From assembly GCA_944325245.1 (NCBI GenBank), contig CALUZM010000018.1:1-34973 (forward strand): a DNA stretch of 34,973 bases. Direction: 5' to 3'. Position 1 is the first letter of the stretch. Every line of letters starts with the position of its first letter. This DNA is from an uncultured Massilimicrobiota sp. Lineage in GTDB: Bacteria; Bacillota_I; Bacilli_A; Erysipelotrichales; Coprobacillaceae. The translations under genes were made by a program, and so were the position numbers. Below, piece after piece: positions 8,186-14,197 of this stretch. The notes beneath the pieces are model-generated. The model was not told the origin of the DNA. It did not search any database and saw nothing but the letters and a program-made list of their open reading frames with translations.

Positions 8186-8920
8186 ATGAAAAAAACACCC
8201 AATTATTTAAATAATAAAATTTGTATCAATGTTTTGGCTAATTCTTTAGAAAATGCCAAAGAAATTTATAAAATGACAAATGGTCATGTTTTAATAGGAT
8301 TACTCTCTAAAAATTATCAAAATGTTGATGATGCAGTAACTGATATGAAAAAATATGCAGTCGAAACTAACAATTCCATTTCTGTTGGTTTAGGTGCAGG
8401 AGATCCTAATCAATGGGAAATGGTGGCAGAAATTGCCAAAAAAGTTCAGCCACAACATGTAAATCAAGTTTTTACAGGTATTGGTTATACTCGTGCCTTA
8501 TTAGGACAGAATGAAACGATTATTAACGGATTGATTTCACCAAGTGGAATAGTAGGCATGGTTAAAATTTCAACAGGACCTTTAAGTTCAAAAAATGTAC
8601 CAGCAATTATACCTGTTGAAACTGCCATTGATATGTTAAAAGATATGGGATGTGACTCCATCAAATTTTTCCCTATGAAAGGACTCTCTACAAAAGAAGA
8701 ATATACAGCAGTATGTCATGCATGTGCTAAAATGGACTTTATGATTGAGCCAACAGGTGGCATTGATTTGGAGAATTTTGAAGAAATCTGTAAGATAGCA
8801 TTAGAGGCGGGAGTCAAAAAAATCATCCCTCATGTTTATACATCTATTATCGATAAAGAAACAGGTTGTACAAAAATTGAAGACATTCAAAAATTATATG
8901 AAATGATGAAGAGGTTATAG
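8186..8920 (+). CDS. dgaF: DgaF-type 2-dehydro-3-deoxy-6-phosphogluconate aldolase
   Basis: Member of the KDGP aldolase family (DgaF), which splits 2-keto-3-deoxygluconate-6-phosphate into pyruvate and glyceraldehyde-3-phosphate. At 244 residues it has the family length and opens MKKTPNYLNNKICINVLAN. Visible motifs are SVGLGAGDPNQW, VKISTGPLS, a probable Schiff-base Lys160 in SIKFFPMKG, and MIEPTGGIDLENF. I chose ATG 8186 over ATG 8180 because AAAGGA is only three to four bases from the first ATG and nine from the second. It follows dgaE without a gap and precedes the kinase by 2 bp, so it is mid-operon. Confidence in the family is high; the sugar stereochemistry is unproven. Confidence 0.88.
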   Translation: MKKTPNYLNNKICINVLANSLENAKEIYKMTNGHVLIGLLSKNYQNVDDAVTDMKKYAVETNNSISVGLGAGDPNQWEMVAEIAKKVQPQHVNQVFTGIGYTRALLGQNETIINGLISPSGIVGMVKISTGPLSSKNVPAIIPVETAIDMLKDMGCDSIKFFPMKGLSTKEEYTAVCHACAKMDFMIEPTGGIDLENFEEICKIALEAGVKKIIPHVYTSIIDKETGCTKIEDIQKLYEMMKRL

Positions 8921-8922
8921 AA

Positions 8923-9927
8923 ATGAAAATACTTGCTTTTGGAGAAGTGATGATGCGAATGATGCCATCCAACTATAAAACATTATCTCAAACAAATACT
9001 CTCGAATTTCTTTTTACCGGTACTGGAATCAATGTATTGTCAGGCCTTTATCAGATGGGACATCAAGTTTATATTGTTACCAAACTTCCTGATAATAATG
9101 TTGGTAAAGCCGCCAGTGCAGAGATCAGAAAATTAGGTATTCATGATTGCTATATTTGTTATGGCGGCAACCATATAGGGATATACTTTTTAGAACAAGG
9201 TATAGGAAATCGTGCTAGTCAGGTTACATATTTAAACAGAAAAGATAGTTCATTTTGTTTGAGCCAAATATCAGATTATGATTTTAGTTGTTTAGATGGC
9301 ATGGACGCTTTACATATATGTGGAATTTCATTAGCAGTCAACGAAAACTTAAGACAAATTACATATAAATTTATTGAAGAAGCAAAAAAACGTCATGTTA
9401 AAATTATATTTGATTGTAATTATCGTCCTAGTCTATGGGCTCATCAGTCTTTTTGTGCCAAAGAGATATATGAAAATGTTCTTAAACAGGCTGATATTGT
9501 TTTTGCTGGACTCAAAGACGCCACTTTATTATTAAATAAAAAAATAGATTCATCCCTTTCTCATATAGAACAAATAAAAGAAGCATGTCGTCAAATGAGT
9601 CACGATTATCAGATAGAAACTATATTCGGAACCATTCGTAATACTCAGAATCATATATCTACATTAAATGGATATATGTATAATAGCAATCAATTCTTGA
9701 TGAGTCCTTCCTACGAATTGACCATATATGATCGCATTGGAGCAGGAGATGGTTTTGCTGCTGGAGCAATTCATGGCTATTTTTCAAACATGGATCCTCA
9801 TCTTCTTATTCAATATGCCACTGTTAGTGGTTTATTAGCACATACAACTTATGGTGATAGTCCTATCATCGGAGAGGATACTATATTAGATTTCATAAAA
9901 AATGGATGCGTACTTCTCAAACGTTAA
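8923..9927 (+). CDS. PfkB-family sugar kinase, probable KDG kinase
   Basis: Ribokinase-fold kinase that probably phosphorylates 2-keto-3-deoxygluconate, or the amino-sugar acid itself, in this pathway. The 334-residue protein starts MKILAFGEVMMRM, has an N-terminal FTGTGINVLSGL substrate region typical of KDG kinases, and the second PfkB signature DRIGAGDGFAAG (270-281) with catalytic Asp276. It begins 2 bp after dgaF and is last before a terminator. A kinase is not needed if the PTS phosphorylates the sugar acid directly, as in Salmonella. Its presence suggests the acid arrives unphosphorylated, for instance as the reducing-end unit of a disaccharide cut by the GH4 enzyme. That step is inference. 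Confidence 0.87.
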   Translation: MKILAFGEVMMRMMPSNYKTLSQTNTLEFLFTGTGINVLSGLYQMGHQVYIVTKLPDNNVGKAASAEIRKLGIHDCYICYGGNHIGIYFLEQGIGNRASQVTYLNRKDSSFCLSQISDYDFSCLDGMDALHICGISLAVNENLRQITYKFIEEAKKRHVKIIFDCNYRPSLWAHQSFCAKEIYENVLKQADIVFAGLKDATLLLNKKIDSSLSHIEQIKEACRQMSHDYQIETIFGTIRNTQNHISTLNGYMYNSNQFLMSPSYELTIYDRIGAGDGFAAGAIHGYFSNMDPHLLIQYATVSGLLAHTTYGDSPIIGEDTILDFIKNGCVLLKR

Positions 9928-9983
9928 TGAATAAGATAATATAAAAATAAAAAATGCCGTGACTTCTTAAAAACAATCCAAAT

Positions 9984-10031
9984 AAAAAAGCACTTAATAA
10001 TTATATTGAATATAATTGTAAGTGTTTTTTT
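9984..10031 (+). terminator. Terminator of the amidohydrolase-kinase operon
   Basis: CACTTA...TAAGTG arms enclose an inner AATTATAT / ATATAATT pairing and are followed by a run of T. The left flank is an A-run, so it can also stop the leftward chr genes that end at 10106. Confidence 0.85.
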
Positions 10032-10105
10032 ATGAATCTTGGAAACAATATTTCTTTTAATTCAAGTATGAAAAACTTCAATATGAACTGAGAAATCTTT
10101 ATGTA

Positions 10106-10678
10106 TTAAACACCAAATTGGAAAACAATACCCACAACTGCACTAATTGCAATTAAAAGTATTGGATGCCAATGCGTCTTTTTTTCTACAACATAAATAA
10201 TAATTGCTAGAATAATTCCCTTTATAACAAATAAATCCAGCAATTGTCCAGTTTGTTGAAATGCATCAATATTAATTAAAGCAATTTTGACAACACTCAT
10301 TCCAGCTGCTGCTATCATTGCAATTGAAGCTGGTCTCAATCCTAAAAATACAGCTTCAACATATTTATTTTCTTTAAACTTATTTAAAATTCTTGCTATG
10401 ATTAAAATGATAATAATAGAAGGAGCGACCAAACCAACAGTAGCAGAAATCCCACCTAATATTCCACTTACATTATATCCCGCATAACTTGCCATATTGA
10501 CACCAATAGCTCCAGGTGTTGATTCTGCGATAGCAATCATATTTGCAACATCACCATGAGTAAACCAGCCCATTGTATCAGATAAATCATACAAAAATGG
10601 CAAAGTTGCCAAACCTCCTCCAATTGAGAACAATCCAACATAAAAGAAACGTATAAAAAGTTGAAATAATAATGCCAT
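10106..10678 (-). CDS. CHR (chromate transporter) family half-size protein B
   Basis: One of a pair of single-domain CHR-family membrane proteins. The 190 residues contain the diagnostic FSIGGGLATLPFLY segment near the N-terminus, IAIAESTPGAIGVNMASYAGYNVSG and about six hydrophobic stretches. Its ATG overlaps the stop of the upstream partner (TAATG) and a GAGGAGG lies just upstream, so the two are translated as a pair. In full-length ChrA both halves are fused; paired short CHR proteins are known in Bacillota. Some CHR proteins export chromate, but the true anion for short pairs is often unknown. Sharing an operator with sugar-catabolism operons makes a role in moving an organic or sulfated anion of that pathway worth considering. 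Confidence 0.9.
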   Translation of the reverse strand: MALLFQLFIRFFYVGLFSIGGGLATLPFLYDLSDTMGWFTHGDVANMIAIAESTPGAIGVNMASYAGYNVSGILGGISATVGLVAPSIIIILIIARILNKFKENKYVEAVFLGLRPASIAMIAAAGMSVVKIALINIDAFQQTGQLLDLFVIKGIILAIIIYVVEKKTHWHPILLIAISAVVGIVFQFGV

Positions 10679-11220
10679 TACTGATTCCCTCCTCTAGCCA
10701 TGAAATAAACAATACCAACAATAGCTGCAAGTATAACTAAAATAGCTGGTGATATTGATGTAAATAAAGATAACAAGAAAACAACTGTAAAAATAAATAA
10801 TGCCATTTTATTAACAATAGATTTTTTCCATAGACGTTCGACAGCATTCAAAATAAGAACACATACTGCCACTCTTATACCCGCAAATGCATTTTTAACT
10901 ATTTCTAATTCAGCAAAATTATTTAAACAGGCTGCAATAATCATTAATAAAATACATGGAACAAAAACAAATCCTAAAGTTGCAACAATTCCTCCAATAA
11001 CACCTTTCCTTTTATTGCCAATAAAAGTGGAAACATTTACAGCGATGATCCCTGGCGTACATTGCCCAATTGCAAAATAATCCATCAATTCTTCATCTGT
11101 TGCCCAACCTCTTTTCTCAACAAATTCTCTTTGTAAAACAGGTAACATAGCATATCCACCACCAAAAGTAACACTCCCTATTTTTGCAAAAGTCACAAAA
11201 AGATTCACTAATTCCTTCAT
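10678..11220 (-). CDS. CHR (chromate transporter) family half-size protein A
   Basis: First gene of the CHR pair, 180 residues. It carries the family motif FGGGYAMLPVLQREFVEKRGW at about residues 19-39, then IGQCTPGIIAVNVSTFIG and a glycine-rich GVIGGIVATLGFVFVP membrane segment, with five to six predicted membrane spans. GGAGGG precedes ATG 11220. It is transcribed leftward from the symmetric promoter at 11235-11276 with a leader of only about 20 nt. Its partner starts at the overlapping stop/start. The two proteins probably assemble as an antiparallel heterodimer, as proposed for short CHR pairs. Substrate unknown. Confidence 0.9.
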   Translation of the reverse strand: MKELVNLFVTFAKIGSVTFGGGYAMLPVLQREFVEKRGWATDEELMDYFAIGQCTPGIIAVNVSTFIGNKRKGVIGGIVATLGFVFVPCILLMIIAACLNNFAELEIVKNAFAGIRVAVCVLILNAVERLWKKSIVNKMALFIFTVVFLLSLFTSISPAILVILAAIVGIVYFMARGGNQ

Positions 11221-11234
11221 TTTTCAGCCCTCCA

Positions 11235-11276
11235 TTTACATAAATTCATTATAACATTATAATGAATTTATGTAAA
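11235..11276. promoter_or_regulatory. Perfectly symmetric bidirectional promoter/operator of chr and gntR
   Basis: A perfect 42-bp palindrome: left arm TTTACATAAATTCATTATAA (11235-11254), CA (11255-11256), then the exact reverse complement of the arm (11257-11276). It contains TTTACA-17-TATAAT rightward (11235-11240, 11258-11263, toward gntR) and the identical promoter leftward (11271-11276, 11248-11253, toward chr). The two -10 boxes lie inside each other's spacers, so polymerase can use only one direction at a time. The core CATTATAATGTTATAATG is shared with the promoters at 5793-5833 and 5910-5940. Confidence 0.85.
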
Positions 11277-11312
11277 TAAAATCACAATTCTTTACAATAT
11301 TTCTTTTTTTAT

Positions 11313-11326
11313 ATGTTATAATGTAA
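11313..11326 (+). promoter_or_regulatory. Second -10/half-operator before gntR
   Basis: ATGTTATAATGTAA contains a TATAAT (11317-11322) and repeats the ATGTTATAATG half of the shared operator. A TTTACA lies 20 bp upstream (11291-11296), longer than optimal. It may be a weaker proximal promoter or an autoregulatory site 30 bp before the start codon. Confidence 0.5.
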
Positions 11327-11352
11327 CTATAAAAGTTAAAGGAGGATATTTA

Positions 11353-12054
11353 ATGCCAGAAAAAGTACCACTCTATTACTCTATAATGGAAGTTTTAAAA
11401 GATTCTATTATTAATGGAATCTATCCAGTAGGCACTTTCTTACCTACAGAAACAGAATTAGAAAAACAATTCAATGTTAGTAAAATCACAGTAAGAAAAG
11501 CTATTGAATTATTAGAAAATGATGGTTATGTTTCAAAAAAAAGTGGCAAAGGAACAACTGTAATCAGTAATAATATTTTTAATAAATTATCCAATGGTCA
11601 ATCATTTTCTTCCATCTTAAATCAACAGGGATATCAAGTTACAAAAGAGCACACACAATTTGAATATATGGATATAGATCCACAAAATGAGCTATTTCCA
11701 TATTTTTCAAGGAAATGCTTAAAAATCACAAGATGTTACTATTTAGATGGTCAACCTTATATTCATTTTACACACTATCTTCCTAGTTCTCTTCATATAC
11801 CTCAAATATCTACTCCTAATGATTTTTCATTATATACATATCTTTATCAAAGCAATATGTCTGTAAGCCAATTTGATGATGAATTTTATGTTGAATTTCC
11901 ACCACTTGATATTTTAAAATCATTAAATCTAGAAAATGGACCGGTATTAGGAAGAAAACGTATTACTTACGACACAAGTCATCATGTTATTGAAATTTCT
12001 TACGCAAGATATAATACACGTATTCATAACTATCAAATCAAATCCAAAGTTTAA
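11353..12054 (+). CDS. GntR/HutC-family regulator (UTRA domain)
   Basis: Transcription factor of 233 residues: winged helix at about 5-72 (LPTETELEKQFNVSKITVRK, then ENDGYVSKKSGKGT wing) and a C-terminal UTRA effector domain (about 90-230, with FEYMDID, CYYLDGQPYI and the closing EISYARYN strand). HutC-type members usually repress and are released by a sugar phosphate or pathway intermediate. AAAGGAGG precedes ATG 11353. It stands alone, read from the palindromic promoter it shares with the chr pair. Because the same operator lies at the PTS and amidohydrolase operons, it most likely controls all three plus itself; the effector may be a phosphorylated amino-sugar acid or 2-keto-3-deoxy acid phosphate (inference). 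Confidence 0.93.
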   Translation: MPEKVPLYYSIMEVLKDSIINGIYPVGTFLPTETELEKQFNVSKITVRKAIELLENDGYVSKKSGKGTTVISNNIFNKLSNGQSFSSILNQQGYQVTKEHTQFEYMDIDPQNELFPYFSRKCLKITRCYYLDGQPYIHFTHYLPSSLHIPQISTPNDFSLYTYLYQSNMSVSQFDDEFYVEFPPLDILKSLNLENGPVLGRKRITYDTSHHVIEISYARYNTRIHNYQIKSKV

Positions 12055-12080
12055 AGCGAAAAATAATTTTATTATTACAG

Positions 12081-12126
12081 AAAAACTGTCACGAAAAATT
12101 TACAAATTGGTTCGTACAGTTTTTTT
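12081..12126 (+). terminator. Terminator after gntR
   Basis: AAAAACTGT and ACAGTTTTTT arms, extended by CGAA/TTCG across a 15-nt loop, followed by T-residues; it begins about 27 bp after the gntR stop. Confidence 0.8.
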
Positions 12127-12467
12127 GATATTTAAGTATAAATCCTCTGCCTTGTTAGACAACTATATTGCTAGCTTTATTTAACTGATAAATAGTAACG
12201 TATCTCTTTATAAAATTTATCATTATATCCTGTGAAAATAACATTTCAAAAGGTATTCCAGCATTGCCAAATCTTAATATGCATATTTTTATGCAATTTG
12301 CATTTTTTTAATATATTTTTATATGTTTTATGCATTTTTTTATAATAAAAGTCTTCGTTTTATGTATTTTTATCACAAAATATTGTTAAAAATTCTCAAA
12401 ATGTATGCTATTATCCATTGTATACACTTGAATTTATTCTCAATAAAGAAAAACCTATTTTACCATG
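12127..12467. other. Gene-free AT-rich stretch
   Basis: No supported protein gene lies here. Between 12280 and 12370 the DNA is extremely AT-rich and repeats TATGCATTTTT-like units (near 12281, 12296, 12303, 12339, 12360), giving phased T-tracts that suggest curved DNA. Near its right end are an extended -10 and a copy of the TCA-operon operator core, described separately. Confidence 0.6.
12406..12427 (+). promoter_or_regulatory. Candidate promoter plus second copy of the TCA-operon operator
   Basis: TGCTATTAT (12406-12414) looks like an extended -10. It is followed at once by ATTGTATACA (12417-12426), the same ten bases found in the aconitase promoter (16137-16146). A rightward transcript would meet the hairpin at 12474-12498 after about 75 nt and encodes no clear peptide. 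It may be a small RNA or an auxiliary operator for the FadR-type regulator. Confidence 0.35.
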
Positions 12468-12505
12468 AAAAAAGAATGTCAATTGATGAATGACATTCCT
12501 TTTTA
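12468..12505 (-). terminator. Terminator of the acn-icd-gntR operon
   Basis: GAATGTCA (12474-12481) and TGACATTC (12491-12498) form an 8-bp stem with a 9-nt loop. A-run on the left and T-run on the right make it bidirectional; on the minus strand it ends in TTTTTT. Confidence 0.85.
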
Positions 12506-12515
12506 TTTATTATTT

Positions 12516-13193
12516 TTATTTTTTCTTGTTAGCATAATATGCACGAACAAGCGTCTGCGTTTTTCGAATATGTTTTTGGATTGTTTTCTTGGCTAATTCT
12601 TTATCTCCTGTCACAATTGAATCCAAAATAGCACGATGTTCCTGGATAGCAGTTTCCAAACGTTCTGGTTGTGTAATGGAATGACGACTTGTGACTGAAA
12701 CATAATAATGAACATCTTTTAATAATTGTTCAAAATATTGAGACTGCGTTGCCTGATAAATCGTTTCATGATACAAGATATTCAAATCATTAATCTTTTC
12801 CTGATCTTTTTTTGCAGTATAAAATTCCATCAGTTCAAAAACATCTTTAATTTTAGCTAAATGTTCTTCATCCATTCTATCTATAGCAAGTTGAATTGCC
12901 AAACCTTCTAAAGCACAACGGATTTCAAACATATCATCAATATCACGTGGTGAAAAACCTTTCACATAAACACCTTTATTAGGAATACTTTCAACAAGTC
13001 CTTCTAGTTCTAATTGCTTTAAAGCTTCACGAATAGGTGTACGACTGATTTTTAATTCATTGGCTAAAGCTAATTCATTTAGCTTTTGGCCATGTTCATA
13101 TTCTTCATTTAAAATACGATCTCTTAAAATATCAAAAATTTTATTTCCTAAAGAGCCGTGTGAAACATGTTCAAATAAACTATGTGACGGCAT
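12516..13193 (-). CDS. FadR/FCD-type GntR regulator of the TCA operon
   Basis: 225-residue regulator with an N-terminal winged helix (about 15-75; RDRILNEEYEHGQKLNE, LAISRTPIREAL-like recognition helix, ESIPNKGVYV wing) and a C-terminal all-helical FCD domain (about 85-215). FCD domains bind a metal and carboxylate ligands; candidate His ligands are visible in LYHETIYQAT, QEHRAIL and QKHIRK. AGGAGGG precedes ATG 13193. It is the third gene after aconitase and isocitrate dehydrogenase, 11 bp from the icd stop, so it probably senses citrate, isocitrate or a related acid and autoregulates through the TTGTATACAA element at the operon promoter. Ligand and sign of control are inferred. Confidence 0.92.
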   Translation of the reverse strand: MPSHSLFEHVSHGSLGNKIFDILRDRILNEEYEHGQKLNELALANELKISRTPIREALKQLELEGLVESIPNKGVYVKGFSPRDIDDMFEIRCALEGLAIQLAIDRMDEEHLAKIKDVFELMEFYTAKKDQEKINDLNILYHETIYQATQSQYFEQLLKDVHYYVSVTSRHSITQPERLETAIQEHRAILDSIVTGDKELAKKTIQKHIRKTQTLVRAYYANKKK

Positions 13194-13204
13194 ATTTTTC
13201 CCTC

Positions 13205-14197
13205 CTACAATTCATCAATAATCGCTTGAACAAATTCTGTTGTGGTTGCATGTCCACCAATATCAGGAGTGATAACTTCTTGTTTTGCAACAACCTTTGA
13301 TAAAGCTTCTCTTAAAGTTTGAGCAGATTGTTGTTTTCCCATATCTTCCAGCATCAGTGCAAAAGCGAGTAATAAAGCACTCGGATTAGCAATATTTTGA
13401 CCTGCGATATCTGGCGCACTACCATGAACAGCTTCATAAATACGATATTGATCTCCAATATTTCCACTTGGCGCAAATCCTAATCCTCCAACTAATCCAG
13501 CACATAAATCTGAAACAATATCACCATATAGATTAGGTGCCACCAAAACATCAAATGTTTCAGGTCTTAAGACAAGCTGCATACACATATTATCAACAAT
13601 AACTTCCTGTGCTTCAATCTCTGGATAACATTTAGCAACATCTCTAAAAGCTTCCAAGAAGAGACCATCTGTATATTTCATAATATTAGCTTTATGCACT
13701 GCTGTCACTTTATGACGATTATTGATTTTCGCATATTCAAAAGCATAACGACAGATTCTTTCACTGGCTTCTCGGGTAATCAATTTGACACCATTAGCGA
13801 TATCTTTATTGAGCATATATTCAATACCTTTATATAAATCTTCAGTATTTTCACGAATAATAACCAGATCAATATTTTCATACTTTGAATCAATTCCTTG
13901 AAAAGAACGAATAGGTCTGACATTGGCATAAGTTTCAAATTTCTGTCTTAATGCTACATTGACACTTCTAAAGCCAGTTCCAATCGGTGTTGCTGTAGGG
14001 CCTTTTAAAGCCCATTGATACTTTTCAATTGCTTCTACTAGACCTGGTTCAAAGACTTCACCTGTTTCTTTAGCATATTCAGCTCCAGCACGATATTTCT
14101 CCCATTCAATATCTAAATTCATTGCTTTTGTGATACTTTCAACACTTTGTGCAATTTCTGGTCCAATTCCATCACCAGGAATCAATACAGCTTTCAT
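13205..14197 (-). CDS. icd: Isocitrate dehydrogenase, NAD-dependent type
   Basis: Oxidatively decarboxylates isocitrate to 2-oxoglutarate. The 330-residue protein belongs to the short isocitrate/isopropylmalate dehydrogenase family: IPGDGIGPEI at the N-terminus, GFRSVNVALRQKFETYANVRP at 75-95 with Ser78, Arg84 and Arg94 as isocitrate ligands, Tyr122 in ENTEDLYKG, the HKANIMKYTDG Lys, and HGSAPDIAGQNIANP. Asp-Ile after HGSAP is the pattern of NAD+ enzymes, while NADP+ enzymes carry Lys-Tyr. GGAGGGG precedes ATG 14197, which overlaps the aconitase stop (TAATG). Isopropylmalate dehydrogenase or homoisocitrate dehydrogenase are less likely given the S-V-N-V motif and the aconitase neighbour. Together they supply 2-oxoglutarate for glutamate synthesis. 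Confidence 0.93.
   Translation of the reverse strand: MKAVLIPGDGIGPEIAQSVESITKAMNLDIEWEKYRAGAEYAKETGEVFEPGLVEAIEKYQWALKGPTATPIGTGFRSVNVALRQKFETYANVRPIRSFQGIDSKYENIDLVIIRENTEDLYKGIEYMLNKDIANGVKLITREASERICRYAFEYAKINNRHKVTAVHKANIMKYTDGLFLEAFRDVAKCYPEIEAQEVIVDNMCMQLVLRPETFDVLVAPNLYGDIVSDLCAGLVGGLGFAPSGNIGDQYRIYEAVHGSAPDIAGQNIANPSALLLAFALMLEDMGKQQSAQTLREALSKVVAKQEVITPDIGGHATTTEFVQAIIDEL

Noticed and set aside
11984-12184. Open frame overlapping the end of gntR and running through its terminator
   Set aside because: It lies in another frame of the real gene, crosses a strong terminator and has no ribosome binding site.
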